Of a stretch of 64,000 nt of DNA, positions 1-8,554 are shown in pieces. The first letter of the stretch is position 1. Each line of letters opens with the position of its first letter. The notes beneath the pieces are model-generated. The model ran no database searches. It saw only the letters and a program-made list of their open reading frames with translations, and was not told the DNA's origin. Source of the stretch: Planctomycetales bacterium 10988 (GTDB lineage: Bacteria > Planctomycetota > Planctomycetia > Pirellulales > Pb10988); contig CP043547.1 in the NCBI GenBank assembly GCA_009664345.1, positions 3,996,709 to 4,060,708 on the forward strand, written 5' to 3'. A program made the position numbers and the translations under genes.

Positions 1-5
1 AAAAC

Positions 6-275
6 CTATTTACGGATATCCAATTTCTGAATGACATCGAGGTATCGTTGGGGGCTGACTCGACGGAGATAGTCGAGCAATCGGCGACGACGGCCGACCA
101 TGCCGAGCAGACCACGACGACTTCCATGGTCTTTTTGATGGATTTTCAGATGTTCAGTCAGTTCATTGATCCGCGTCGTCAGAATGGCAATTTGGACCTC
201 GGGCGAACCGGTGTCCTCGTCATTTCGCTTAAACTGATCGATAAGTTCTTGCTTTTTTTCGTTCGTGATAACCAT
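6..275 (-). CDS. rpsO: 30S ribosomal protein S15
   Basis: This encodes an 89-residue protein of normal S15 length. S15 is a primary binder of 16S rRNA in the small-subunit platform. The sequence has the family signature: an N-terminal helix with the D-x-G-S-P-E-V-Q-I-A segment, the H-x-x-D-H-x-S-R-R-G-L motif, and the L[15 protein letters not shown] segment near the C-terminus. A longer frame begins upstream at a TTG, but the ATG at 275 matches the usual S15 N-terminus. No partner such as pnp is visible because the window ends just beyond the stop codon. A hairpin with a T-rich tail lies about 90 nt upstream in the leader. Confidence 0.97.
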   Translation of the reverse strand: MVITNEKKQELIDQFKRNDEDTGSPEVQIAILTTRINELTEHLKIHQKDHGSRRGLLGMVGRRRRLLDYLRRVSPQRYLDVIQKLDIRK

Positions 276-349
276 TTGAGACCGTGATCCTTCGCCGTAT
301 GTACCTACCTGGCTTGTGCCAAATCCAAGCGTGTGGAGGATTGACATTC

Positions 350-382
350 CTAAAAACAAAGTTGTCTGCCCCTGTGGCAGAC
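350..382 (-). terminator. Hairpin with T-rich tail between the immunity-like gene and rpsO
   Basis: On the minus strand GTCTGCC and GGCAGAC pair around a 5 nt loop (364-382) and are followed by CTTTGTTTTTAGG. It could terminate the upstream immunity-like gene or act as an attenuator in the rpsO leader. S15 is known to autoregulate in many bacteria, but no S15-binding fold was recognised here. Confidence 0.5.
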
Positions 383-513
383 CGTTGAGTCCAATTATTT
401 ACTATCAAGCAATCCACGTATGGTAGCAATTCCTCTAACAATTACAAGCACCCTAATCCAAGTTTTAGGAAAATGGAGGGGAATCGGCCTCGATGGTGCG
501 ACGTGGGAGGAGA

Positions 514-543
514 GGTTTCGGGTTTCAGGGTTCAGGTTTCGGG
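514..543. repeat. GGTTTCGGG/GGTTTCAGG simple repeat, left copy
   Basis: Imperfect tandem units of GGTTTCGGGTTTCAGGGTTCA lie just past the 3' end of the first immunity-like gene. A similar sequence in inverted orientation is at 1470-1500, so the two copies bracket the gene pair. Confidence 0.7.
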
Positions 544-584
544 CTTGGAGTGAATGTTTTCGAAGAAGGGGGCATGCTTGGTTT

Positions 585-974
585 TTAGTCTTCGAAGAAT
601 TCTTGAAAGAATTGAGGATCGTTGAAGCAATCTGGATCGTCATTCAAATTGACTTGAGAGGACCCATCAGGGTAGATGGTAAGTAAAACCCCATGCCAAT
701 GGTCGGTCGGGGAAGTTTCTTTGGCATCACAAAGGTCTAAAATTAAAGGCACTAAGTCGGATCGCTTACTAATATTACCTGTATTTAGATACGCTGATTC
801 TTTAGAGTCATAGATTCTAATTTTGTGTATAGCAGTGCCACTCTCTTCTTCGTAACGAAGGTCTAGGATGGCATATTTCCAATCTTCTATTTCAGAATAC
901 TCAATAACAGTGTAAATCCGCTTTGCCATCTCTTGAAAAATTTCTTCCACTCCAGGCAAATCTGATTGACTCAT
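585..974 (-). CDS. YezG/DUF600-like immunity-type protein (copy A)
   Basis: A 129-residue acidic cytoplasmic protein without signal peptide. The pattern (N-terminal E-I-F-Q-E-M-A helix, a middle W-K-Y-A strand, then WHGVLLTIYPDGS and a D-D-P-D-C-F-N-D-P-Q-F-F ending) resembles the YezG/DUF600 family, which includes antitoxins of polymorphic toxin systems in Firmicutes; this match is from memory. The ATG at 974 has AAGGA about 8 nt upstream. It lies 47 bp downstream of a diverged paralogue on the same strand, so the two probably share a transcript. No toxin gene is visible nearby, so the role as an immunity protein is inference. Confidence 0.6.
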   Translation of the reverse strand: MSQSDLPGVEEIFQEMAKRIYTVIEYSEIEDWKYAILDLRYEEESGTAIHKIRIYDSKESAYLNTGNISKRSDLVPLILDLCDAKETSPTDHWHGVLLTIYPDGSSQVNLNDDPDCFNDPQFFQEFFED

Positions 975-1021
975 GATGCTTCCTTTATCAACGGATTCCC
1001 CTTCCCGTGCAGATTAAAATT

Positions 1022-1399
1022 TCACTCGTCATAGAAAGTCGGGTCTTCGGAGCAGTCAGGATCGTAATCTAATTCAATTTTATTGGTTCCATCGGGGTAA
1101 ACCGTTAGGACAAAACCGTACCACTCCGCCGCCCCTGATGTAGCCTTCAACTCGCATAAATCAGACAAGAGTAGTATATCGTCCAGGTTTAATTGAATTT
1201 CCTTAGTATTCGTAATTAGAGTATCACACATCTTGCGGACTCGAAGTCGCCCACACCACGAACCTCCATCAGGACGATAGCGGATATCGCAGTAAACATA
1301 TTTCCATTCGTCGGAATATTTATAATTTACAATGGAATATAGCCTAGAGGAAAGTTCGCGAAAGATTTCATCACAGCTATTCAATCCACTCTCGGTCAT
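1022..1399 (-). CDS. YezG/DUF600-like immunity-type protein (copy B)
   Basis: A 125-residue paralogue of the downstream gene with the same layout: D-E-I-F-R-E-L-S helix, D-E-W-K-Y-V-Y-C strand, W-Y-G-F-V-L-T-V-Y-P-D-G-T and a D-Y-D-P-D-C-S-E-D-P-T-F ending. The two clearly diverged long ago, since identity is limited to the core. The frame extends to a TTG at 1417, but the ATG at 1399 is preceded by GAAGGGG at a proper distance, which sits inside the longer reading. It is the upstream gene of a two-gene unit. Immunity or antitoxin function is inferred from family resemblance only. Confidence 0.6.
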   Translation of the reverse strand: MTESGLNSCDEIFRELSSRLYSIVNYKYSDEWKYVYCDIRYRPDGGSWCGRLRVRKMCDTLITNTKEIQLNLDDILLLSDLCELKATSGAAEWYGFVLTVYPDGTNKIELDYDPDCSEDPTFYDE

Positions 1400-1469
1400 T
1401 TTTGCCCCTTCGTTCAAAGCTCTTTTCCATGAAGTTTTGAAGCAGCCTCCGGGTTTCTTCGTATTCAGA

Positions 1470-1500
1470 CCTGAATCCTGAAACCCGAACCCTGAAACCT
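1470..1500. repeat. CCTGAAACCCGAACCCTGAAACC simple repeat, right copy
   Basis: Units of CCTGAAACC and CCCGAACC lie directly before the 3' end of the FAH gene. They are the inverse complement of the repeat type at 514-543. Confidence 0.7.
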
Positions 1501-1502
1501 AG

Positions 1503-2363
1503 TTAACCCTGCACCACCGAATTAAAGAGGGTCCCAATCCCATCAATCGTGATGGCGACTTCGTCTTTGGAAAGGAGGGTGAAATCGCTCGGCGGGACGA
1601 TGCCGGTGCCGGTCAGGAGGAAGGCTCCGCAAGGAAAAGAGGAATCGCGGCCCAGGTAATGAATCAGGTCCGCGAAGGTCCGGGCCATTTGGTCGAGGCT
1701 GGTGGTTCCTTCGACGGCGAGTTCGCCATTGCGGAAGATTTCAAGCTGAATGGTGACTTCTTCCAGGTCCGGCATCGAATCGGCCAACGTGATGCACGGG
1801 CCTAGGCTACAGCATTGGTCGTAGACCTTGGCTTGAGGGAGATAGAGGGGATTGTCGCCTTCGATGTCTCGGGCGCTGACATCATTGCCCACGGTATAGC
1901 CGACGAGTTGCAAGCGAGAATTCAAAACGAGGGCCAGCTCCGGCTCCGGGACAGACCATTCGGAATCTTGCCGAATGCGAATCGTGCCCTCGGGGCCGAC
2001 GACGCGATGCGGCTGAGCCTTGAAGAACAGCTCCGGGCGATCCGCTTCATAGACGCGATCGTAGACATCCGCCGAGACTTCCGACTCTTCCATCCGGGCG
2101 ACTTGGCTACGTCGATAGGTTACGCCGGCCGCCCAAACTTCTTGCTGATCGATAGGGGCCAACAACTGCACTTCGTCGATCGAGTAGGTTTTCGAATTGC
2201 GATCCAGGAGAAAATTGACGGTCGAAAGGAGGTCCTCATCTTCGAGAATCTCCGCGAGTGAGCGATATTGACGCCCATCCAAGGCCAAACGGCGAACCTC
2301 GTCTTCTTCCCAAACACCGATCATGGGTTCATTTTCAGCAGTACGAAATTTGACAAGTTTCAT
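1503..2363 (-). CDS. Fumarylacetoacetate hydrolase (FAH) family protein
   Basis: A 286-residue cytosolic protein with the FAH fold in the C-terminal two thirds. Recognisable family features are an E-x-E metal-binding segment (V-P-E-P-E-L-A-L-V-L), the G-N-D-V-S-A-R-D motif, the K-x-x-D-x-C-C-x-L-G-P segment and a terminal G-T-G-x-V-P-P stretch. Members hydrolyse C-C bonds or dehydrate sugar acids (for example 2-keto-3-deoxy-pentonate dehydratases) with a divalent metal. The substrate cannot be read from the sequence. The ATG at 2363 starts a typical FAH N-terminus (MKLVKFRTA); the frame stays open further upstream into rluD without sense. It lies 86 bp downstream of the rluD-type gene, same strand. 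Confidence 0.85.
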   Translation of the reverse strand: MKLVKFRTAENEPMIGVWEEDEVRRLALDGRQYRSLAEILEDEDLLSTVNFLLDRNSKTYSIDEVQLLAPIDQQEVWAAGVTYRRSQVARMEESEVSADVYDRVYEADRPELFFKAQPHRVVGPEGTIRIRQDSEWSVPEPELALVLNSRLQLVGYTVGNDVSARDIEGDNPLYLPQAKVYDQCCSLGPCITLADSMPDLEEVTIQLEIFRNGELAVEGTTSLDQMARTFADLIHYLGRDSSFPCGAFLLTGTGIVPPSDFTLLSKDEVAITIDGIGTLFNSVVQG

Positions 2364-2449
2364 AATGGGGCCTTGATAGAGGAGAAGTTGAGGATTTGCA
2401 CCTTTTGAGATTTTGAAAGTTGTGGACCTGTGAAGTCGCTCTGGTTTCG

Positions 2450-3439
2450 TTAGCCAGCAGACGAGTCTTGGCGAAGGGCTTGGAGGACCGCTTGCATATC
2501 CGCCGGCAAGGGGGCAATATATTCGCAATCGACTTCCGAGCGGGGATGGCGAAAGGCCAAACGGTAGGCGTGCAGGGCTTGCCGCGAGAGCAGCTTTTGA
2601 TCGTCCTTCGCCTTCGGGTCAAGTTCGGAAAGCCAAAGCTCACGACTCGAACCATACAGTCGATCGCAGAGAATCGGACGCTTCAGAGACTCCAAGTGTA
2701 CCCGTATTTGATGGGTTCGGCCTGTTTTTGGCAAGAGCCGCAGATAGGTTATTCTTGAAAACCTTTCGATCACTTCGTAAAAGGTTTCCGCTTCGCGACT
2801 GGCAGGGTGATTGGGGCGAATGGCCATCCGTTCGCGTTGATGCGGATGCGGGGCGATGGCTCCACGAATCCAATCGCGATCCCGGTCGAATCGGCCCAAG
2901 GCCAAGGCCCGGTACTCCTTTTGAATCTTTCGTTCTTGGAAGAGGGCACTTAGTTTCTGGTGCGTTTGATCATCTTTGGCCACCACCATCACGCCGCTGG
3001 TGTCGCGATCGAGACGATGCACGATGCCGGGACGTTGGGCACCACCGACCTCGCTGAGTTGATCGAAATGATATTGCAAGGCACTCGCTAACGTCCCGGA
3101 CCAGTGACCTTTGGCCGGATGCACCACCATGCCGGGCGGTTTGTTGATGACCGCGATGTATTCATCTTCGAACAGCAGATCGAGGGCGATCGGCTCCGGC
3201 TTCGGGCCTTCCGGGATAATTTCCGGGAGGGAATATTGAATCGTTTCCCCTTCGGAAACCTTATGACTTGCCTTGACCGCCTTTTGATTGACGAAGACCT
3301 CCTTGGCCTGAATCCACTTCGTCCACTTCACCCTGCTGATTTCCGCATGAAGCTGCGCAAGGACCTGATCGAGCCGCTGCCCGGATTCTTTTTCGGTGAT
3401 CACGTGCGATTCTGTCGCGGAGGAGGAAACATCTGCCAT
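2450..3439 (-). CDS. rluD: RluD-family 23S rRNA pseudouridine synthase
   Basis: A 329-residue protein with an N-terminal S4-type RNA-binding region (about residues 20-75) and an RsuA/RluA-type catalytic domain. The catalytic motif HRLDRDTSG begins at residue 141, with Asp144 as the predicted nucleophile. Other family marks are N-K-P-P-G-M-V-V-H-P (99-108) and K-T-G-R-T-H-Q-I-R-V-H. RluD makes pseudouridines in helix 69 of 23S rRNA; RluC-type specificity cannot be excluded, so the symbol is tentative. The ATG at 3439 has AAGG upstream; a TTG directly before it in frame is less likely. The next gene upstream on this strand is closed by a terminator. Confidence 0.88.
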   Translation of the reverse strand: MADVSSSATESHVITEKESGQRLDQVLAQLHAEISRVKWTKWIQAKEVFVNQKAVKASHKVSEGETIQYSLPEIIPEGPKPEPIALDLLFEDEYIAVINKPPGMVVHPAKGHWSGTLASALQYHFDQLSEVGGAQRPGIVHRLDRDTSGVMVVAKDDQTHQKLSALFQERKIQKEYRALALGRFDRDRDWIRGAIAPHPHQRERMAIRPNHPASREAETFYEVIERFSRITYLRLLPKTGRTHQIRVHLESLKRPILCDRLYGSSRELWLSELDPKAKDDQKLLSRQALHAYRLAFRHPRSEVDCEYIAPLPADMQAVLQALRQDSSAG

Positions 3440-3494
3440 CAAGGGGCCTTTTGGGTTCTGTTAAATGTAAAGAAGTTCAGGTTATGAATCCGCG

Positions 3495-3527
3495 CATAAA
3501 AAAGGAAGCGAGTGGGTACGCTTCCTT
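3495..3527 (-). terminator. Intrinsic terminator of the TPR membrane protein gene
   Basis: On the minus strand AAGGAAGCG and CGCTTCCTT form a 9 bp stem with an 8 nt loop, followed by a run of T. It sits 29 bp past the stop of the gene at 3556-4557. Confidence 0.85.
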
Positions 3528-3555
3528 AACTATATACAAATGCGAAAGGGAGAGG

Positions 3556-4557
3556 CTATTCGGCACTCTTCTCTTCGCTGGTGGATTCGGTGTCCTCAGA
3601 TTCTTCCGGAGTGGATTCAGTGCTCTCCGTGGAAGGCTCGGCTGATTCGGTTTCAGGCGATTCCGGTTCAGAAGACTCAGGCTTGGATTCTTCCGCAGGT
3701 GCTTTTTCTTCGGTACTTTCCGAGGGTTCGCTCTCGCTGGACTCTTCGGCGGGGGCGTCTTCGGTCATTTCCTCGGATTCAGAACCTTCCGAAGAAGAAG
3801 GGTTGGTGAACTCTTCCAAGGAGGTGCTGGGAGTGAAGGAAGAACCATCCAACAAGTCTTGCAAGTTCGTCGGCGGAGCTTGTCCTGGAACGCCAGGGCC
3901 ATCTTCGGTGGCCGGTGGGGGGGCAGGCGGCTCATAGGCCAACAGCGAACTATAGAAAGACTGCATATTTTGCGATTGCAGATTGGCCAAACGTTGACTG
4001 GCTTCCTGCTGATAAAGACTGTCGCCAGCGGCCAGCATTTCATATTGAGCTTTGGCTTCGTCGATTTTCCCCAGGGATTCCAAGGCTTTTGCCCAGCCGA
4101 TGCGGGCACGATCTTGGACGAGGCCGCGGAAGGCGGAGTCAGTGACTTCTTCATAAATTTCGGCGGCTTCTTCCAGCAACTCTTTCCCTTCGACGGGATT
4201 CGGAAGTTGCGTACGACCGTCACCCAAGAAGGTATTCACCCCTTCGTTGAATTTCTGATCGGCCAGTTGAATCCGGGCGAACTCCGCGGCAAGGGTGCCG
4301 GTGTGATCTTCGGCAACTTTGAAAAGCTGGTCCGGAGCGGCTTCCTGCGAACCTGCCGTCAAGGCGAAGTACGCTTCCCAGGCCTTCGCACGTTGAATGG
4401 CCCACTGTCGATCGAGAAATTGATAGCCAAAATACAGAATCAGCGAAACCACCACGACGCCCAAAACCGGGACGATATAGGGTTTTGCGGATTCGAGAGT
4501 GCGTTCAAAAGGGTCTGCGGGGGCATGGCTTTTGATCGATTGATGCTCCGTCTTCAT
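3556..4557 (-). CDS. Membrane-anchored TPR-like protein with acidic Ser/Glu tail
   Basis: A 333-residue protein. A single hydrophobic segment (about residues 27-47) follows a short N-terminal cytoplasmic stretch, so it is probably a single-pass membrane anchor. Residues 50-210 are helical and resemble the YfgM/TPR_21-type tetratricopeptide module, including a G-x-x-D-E-A-K-A-Q-Y-E-M-L-A repeat. Residues from about 240 to the end are low-complexity, dominated by E, S, P and T, with repeats such as ESSEPE and STEST. The ATG at 4557 has GGGA upstream. YfgM in Escherichia coli assists the Sec translocon; a similar role here is inference. The tail is probably disordered. A terminator follows the gene. 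Confidence 0.75.
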   Translation of the reverse strand: MKTEHQSIKSHAPADPFERTLESAKPYIVPVLGVVVVSLILYFGYQFLDRQWAIQRAKAWEAYFALTAGSQEAAPDQLFKVAEDHTGTLAAEFARIQLADQKFNEGVNTFLGDGRTQLPNPVEGKELLEEAAEIYEEVTDSAFRGLVQDRARIGWAKALESLGKIDEAKAQYEMLAAGDSLYQQEASQRLANLQSQNMQSFYSSLLAYEPPAPPPATEDGPGVPGQAPPTNLQDLLDGSSFTPSTSLEEFTNPSSSEGSESEEMTEDAPAEESSESEPSESTEEKAPAEESKPESSEPESPETESAEPSTESTESTPEESEDTESTSEEKSAE

Positions 4558-5253
4558 GATGTTGTCCCGCTGTCAAAAGCGATCTGAATCTTCATTGATT
4601 CAGCAAAATTAGTGGATAGGGTGAACTTCGAAACTCGGACAAAAACTCCCCGAACCAGGCAGAATCACCCTGGTTTGAGTCGTTGTGCCAAACTTATTTC
4701 GGTTTTGTGAGCGATTTCCGGTGAAAAATCGCTATAGGTGAAACAATTAATATAAAGAGAGCGGCTGAGGGAAGTCAATGGTAACCTCTCCGTGAGTGAG
4801 GAGATTTCGCTACCCATCGGAATCTGACTTCGTCGCTTTCTGTAATACAGAGGAACGAACGAGGATTCTCCTTATTATAGAGCGTATGCGGGGGGAATGA
4901 TTGACCTATTGGGAAAGGATTCTCTCCATTGCTGCTTGCGGGATTCTATTTTCTCAAAATTGTGAAAAAACCACTACATGCATGTGAATTAACTGGCTTG
5001 TCGTTCTTACCAGGATCAGAGGAAATGAGAAAAAAAGAAAGGAAAGCCTACGAAAGAGGGGGATGGATCTCTTTCCAGTTCCCACCGCGGGAGGGGATTG
5101 GAGCTATTTATTCCGAAACATCAGTTTAATACTGACATTTGGCATTCCCTTTGCAATAACTCCTTGCGTCCTGCTTGGAGGTTCCAAAATGGACGAACAT
5201 ATCATGATTACCATCTCTGAGATTTTTTGTTTACTTCCTTGAGCCAGAGCACA
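4558..5253. other. Divergent intergenic region between TPR gene and kinase
   Basis: About 700 bp without a convincing gene. Both flanking genes point away, so it should carry two promoters. A hairpin with a 7 bp stem (AACCAGG/CCTGGTT) lies at 4653-4675 without a T-tract. A 66-codon frame at 4929-5129 has no start signal or recognisable content. Confidence 0.55.
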
Positions 5254-6507
5254 ATGTCAACACAACAACAAAAGCAAAAGATTAGTTTTACCGAAGCACT
5301 GAAGCGAAGCGGATTGGTGAATCTCTCCGATCTCACCCAAATTGAAGCGGAATTGAAGGAGTTGACCGGAGATTCCACCGTTCAGGAACGAGACTTGGCG
5401 GATGCTTTGGAACGAAATCGGTTGATTACCTCTTGGCAGCGAGAATTGCTCGAAGATGGATACTGGGAAGGTTTCTTTCTCGATAAGTACCGTCTCTTGA
5501 AGCCGTTAGGTTCCGGCGGAATGTGCTGTGTCTATCTGGCAAAGCATGAACTGCTGCAACGCAAAGTCGCGATTAAGGTTCTCAAGCCGAAGGGAATTGA
5601 AAAAGAATCGAACCTCAAACGCTTCCAACGAGAAAGCCAAGCCTTGGCCACTTTGGATCATGAGAACGTCGTGAAGGTCTTCGATGGTGGTCAGCAAAAT
5701 GGTTTCCATTACACGGTGATGGAGTATGTCGCTGGGAGTGATTTACGCAATCTCACCATTGATCGAGGCCCTTTGCCCATTAAAGCCGTTGTGCAGTTGA
5801 TGGCCCAAGCCGCCGATGGATTGGCTTGTCTGCATGAAAATCAAGTCATTCACCGCGATATCAAACCGGCGAATCTCTTGGTCGATGGACAAGGCAAGCT
5901 GCGAATTGCGGACCTTGGATTGGCCCTTCCGGTTGATTTGGCCAATGATTCCCCGACGATGGAAAACAACTCCTTGCTCGGAACAGTGGACTATTTGGCT
6001 CCCGAGCAAGCCCGTGATAGCCATTATGTTACCCCGAAAGTCGATATCTATAGCCTGGGCTGTACTTTTTATTATCTCTTGACGGGAGAAGCACCCTTCG
6101 CCCGCGGTTCGCTGACGGATCGCCTTCTGAAACACCAAGTCGATAAGCCGGCCCGTTTGGATCACAAACGCTCCGATGTTCCGCGAGAACTGGCCTGGCT
6201 CTGCAATCAAATGTTGCGAAAGAATCCGGAATTGCGTCCGACCGCCGAAGAAGTTGCCGAACTGATGCGACATTGGCTGCAATTGCATGATGAGAAAGTA
6301 CAACGCCAAAAAGAAGCCGTGCAAGCCGCGAAACGCCAATCTTCCGCCCAACCTTGCACGACTGGCCATGGCTCGACCGTGTGGAACAAAGGCGATACCC
6401 TTTCGCTCAATAAACCAGAACGTGCCACGAAGCGAGACCTACCTGCCATCAGTCAGGAAGAGACGCAAATGAAGACCAACGATTTCCATGTCATGAATGC
6501 GAATTAG
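5254..6507 (+). CDS. Soluble Hanks-type Ser/Thr protein kinase
   Basis: A 417-residue protein kinase. Visible catalytic features are the glycine loop G86-S-G-G, the AIK lysine at 108, the HRD motif at 200-202 followed by IKPANLL, a DLG variant of the DFG motif at 220, and APEQA. Residues 10-80 form a helical module ending in I-T-S-W-Q and G-F-F-L-D-K-Y, which recurs in the kinase at 55304. There is no membrane segment, unlike many planctomycete kinases, so it is likely cytosolic. The last 70 residues are Gln/Lys/Thr-rich and probably flexible. The start is the ATG at 5254; a TTG further upstream is in frame. It is transcribed alone, with large gaps on both sides. Substrate unknown. Confidence 0.92.
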   Translation: MSTQQQKQKISFTEALKRSGLVNLSDLTQIEAELKELTGDSTVQERDLADALERNRLITSWQRELLEDGYWEGFFLDKYRLLKPLGSGGMCCVYLAKHELLQRKVAIKVLKPKGIEKESNLKRFQRESQALATLDHENVVKVFDGGQQNGFHYTVMEYVAGSDLRNLTIDRGPLPIKAVVQLMAQAADGLACLHENQVIHRDIKPANLLVDGQGKLRIADLGLALPVDLANDSPTMENNSLLGTVDYLAPEQARDSHYVTPKVDIYSLGCTFYYLLTGEAPFARGSLTDRLLKHQVDKPARLDHKRSDVPRELAWLCNQMLRKNPELRPTAEEVAELMRHWLQLHDEKVQRQKEAVQAAKRQSSAQPCTTGHGSTVWNKGDTLSLNKPERATKRDLPAISQEETQMKTNDFHVMNAN

Positions 6508-6905
6508 TTTGAACAGCGGACTTTGATTCTTTCCTAAAAAGAAAAAGTCCGAAAAGGGAACCGCTCGCCTAGCACCCAGCTTTGTCACCGACCACAATAG
6601 TAGAGAAAGAAAGGGCAATTTCACAAGAAACGCGACCCAAGAACGAATGGCTTTTTAGAAGCTTGAACAAAAACTCGATCGGTTTTGTCAGAGCTTTTAG
6701 GAAAACTTCGGATCGGATGAACTTTTCTCAGGGGTTTCGCGTTTATAAGAGTTCATGGTCAAAAGTAAGTTGGGAGCCACCTTTTCCAGGTGTTGACCCG
6801 ATTCTAACGGATTTTGGCTACTGGCTCTAAGAAGTGGTCAACCCGTGACGTTTGAAGGAAGCGAACCTTTTTGTTCATTCGCTTCCACAATTTAAAAGGC
6901 GAGCG
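6508..6905. other. Intergenic region between kinase and MCE gene
   Basis: About 400 bp with no gene. It holds an imperfect inverted repeat at about 6524-6553 (CGGACTTT and AAAAGTCCG) without a T-tail, and a TTGACC hexamer near 6792 that could be a -35 element, though no good -10 follows. Confidence 0.5.
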
Positions 6906-8018
6906 ATGAACGAACAGTTATCTCCTCTGCGAGCGATTTTACTAGCCTGTTTTGTCCTGTTGCTAGGAGGAATCGGTCTCGTAGGGCTTTTCTCGGTGGG
7001 GCAACATGAGTGGATGTTTTCCCAAACCTACACGGTCTATGCAGAATTCTCGACCATCTCTGGGATTCAGCCCGGCACCCGCGTCCGTCTGCAAGGGATG
7101 GAAGCAGGGCTGGTCAATGAAATCACGCCACCGAGCAAACCGGGCGAACCGGTCCTTTTAACACTCAAGCTCGATCAATCCTTCCAATCCTTAATCCGCG
7201 AAGATGCGACCGCCACGCTGGCCACACAAGGCGTCATCGGCAGCAAGGTCGTTGAGATTCTGCCTGGAACCACTTCGGAACCTCCTCTTGCGGATCGCGG
7301 CACCATCGCCACGGTGGCCCCGGTCGAGCTCAATCAAGTCCTTTCCGATACCTACGAAGCTGGGCAAGAACTCCGCCAAGTGGGTCAGCGTCTGAATGGG
7401 ATTCTCAGCCGAGTCGAAAATCTCACGGCCCAAGTCGAACGCGGCGAAGGCTCAATGGGCAAGTTTATTACTTCGGAAGAAGCCCACGATTCCGCTCTCC
7501 AGTTGATGGAAACCGGCGAGGAATTGATGACTTCGATGGATGAAACGGTCTTGGCCTTCCGACGCATTTGGCCCTTGCGGGACTATTTCATTCAACAAGG
7601 AATGAACGATCCCGATGATTTGCTCTATCGCCCCGGTGCGAAACGCGAATCGCGGTCTTTTCCCATTGCTCAACTCTTTGACGAAAGTTCGAGCGTCCTC
7701 ACCGCCGATGGCAAGCGTCGTCTCGATCAAGTGGCCGAATGGTTGAAATCCTATTCTCAAACGAATTCGGAAATCATCATCGCCGGGTTCGCGGAAGCCT
7801 CGGATTTACCGGCGGTCCGCACGCAACGATTGACCCAGGAGCAAGCGTCCGCCGTCCGGGAATATTTGGTGAATGAACACTCGGTCAACCGGATTGGTTA
7901 CTTCGGTTCCCGCGACGTGACGGCTGCCGGCTTTGGCCAAAATCAACCGGCGAAAGCTGCGGAAAACCTCCCGGATGCTCGAATTGAAATCCTTCTCTTT
8001 TTACCTCCTTCCGGCTGA
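6906..8018 (+). CDS. MCE/MlaD-type protein with C-terminal OmpA-like domain
   Basis: A 370-residue protein. A membrane anchor covers about residues 10-30. An MCE/MlaD domain follows (about 38-115, with T-V-Y-A-E-F, G-I-Q-P-G-T-R-V-R-L-Q-G and I-G-S-K-V-V-E-I-L-P-G), then a helical linker with V-E-R-G-E-G-S-M-G-K. The last 110 residues (F-D-E-S-S-S-V-L-T-A-D-G onward) look like an OmpA-type peptidoglycan-associating fold. MCE proteins bind lipid and belong to phospholipid transport across the envelope. No MlaE or MlaF partner is next to it, so it is an orphan here. The ATG at 6906 has AAGGCGAG upstream. Periplasmic location with the anchor in the inner membrane is inferred. Confidence 0.83.
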   Translation: MNEQLSPLRAILLACFVLLLGGIGLVGLFSVGQHEWMFSQTYTVYAEFSTISGIQPGTRVRLQGMEAGLVNEITPPSKPGEPVLLTLKLDQSFQSLIREDATATLATQGVIGSKVVEILPGTTSEPPLADRGTIATVAPVELNQVLSDTYEAGQELRQVGQRLNGILSRVENLTAQVERGEGSMGKFITSEEAHDSALQLMETGEELMTSMDETVLAFRRIWPLRDYFIQQGMNDPDDLLYRPGAKRESRSFPIAQLFDESSSVLTADGKRRLDQVAEWLKSYSQTNSEIIIAGFAEASDLPAVRTQRLTQEQASAVREYLVNEHSVNRIGYFGSRDVTAAGFGQNQPAKAAENLPDARIEILLFLPPSG

Positions 8019-8109
8019 ATTCTGCCGCAATCCCACCCAATTGACCGAAAAAAAATGTAACTTTGTTTCAAAAGGCGGTCATCTATTATTACCTTCTGGT
8101 AAAGTTTGT

Positions 8110-8115
8110 TATAAT
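8110..8115 (+). promoter_or_regulatory. Candidate -10 element TATAAT
   Basis: A consensus -10 hexamer in the sequence TTTGTTATAATCTAGG. No good -35 hexamer lies at 16-18 bp upstream. It could start a long leader of the Hsp70-like gene 600 bp away or an unannotated transcript. Confidence 0.35.
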
Positions 8116-8554
8116 CTAGGATCGATGTCGTCCGTGCGGGAATGCTCCGCGGTGGAGTTCTCCTCCGTGCAAAACCGAAAAGGCATTCTCTGCCGTCTGA
8201 CCGGATTTACTGTTAGTTTCCGAAATCTTTCGGTCGTTCGCCAAAGATTTCCTGGAAGAGAGTCTGGTTTCTCCCCCCCTTTATGAGTTATTCTGGTGGA
8301 GAAACCGCATGGAGTTCAAGGCAAACCTCTTCGATTTCACTGCTTATCTTTGTCACCTAGAGTTGTTTCTTGGCGAATGAACGTCGGCTTCCAACATGGC
8401 AAGGCTCAGCGGCGGTTCGAACGAGTGAGGCGGGATGACTTCCCACCCGGCTTTTGAGTAAATGAGGAAAAATAAGGGGCTTGCATCCTTGTAGTTTACA
8501 TATTCTTTGAAGATGCAGGCTATTGGGCATTGTTCCTCGATTGAATAAGGTTTA

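Larger units (their letters stand above)
276..584. other. Intergenic gap upstream of rpsO
   Basis: No gene is supported here. On the minus strand it holds the rpsO leader, a 7 bp-stem hairpin (364-382) followed by a T-rich stretch, and at 514-543 a GGTTTC/GGGTTCAGG simple repeat close to the 3' end of the next gene. Confidence 0.6.

Noticed and set aside
1815-2261. 148-codon plus-strand frame within the FAH gene
   Set aside because: Opposite-strand shadow of a well supported gene.
4929-5129. 66-codon plus-strand frame upstream of the first kinase
   Set aside because: No start signal, odd composition, and it lies in a promoter region.
8405-8430. GGTTCGAA sequence resembling a tRNA T-loop
   Set aside because: No acceptor, anticodon or D-arm could be paired around it.
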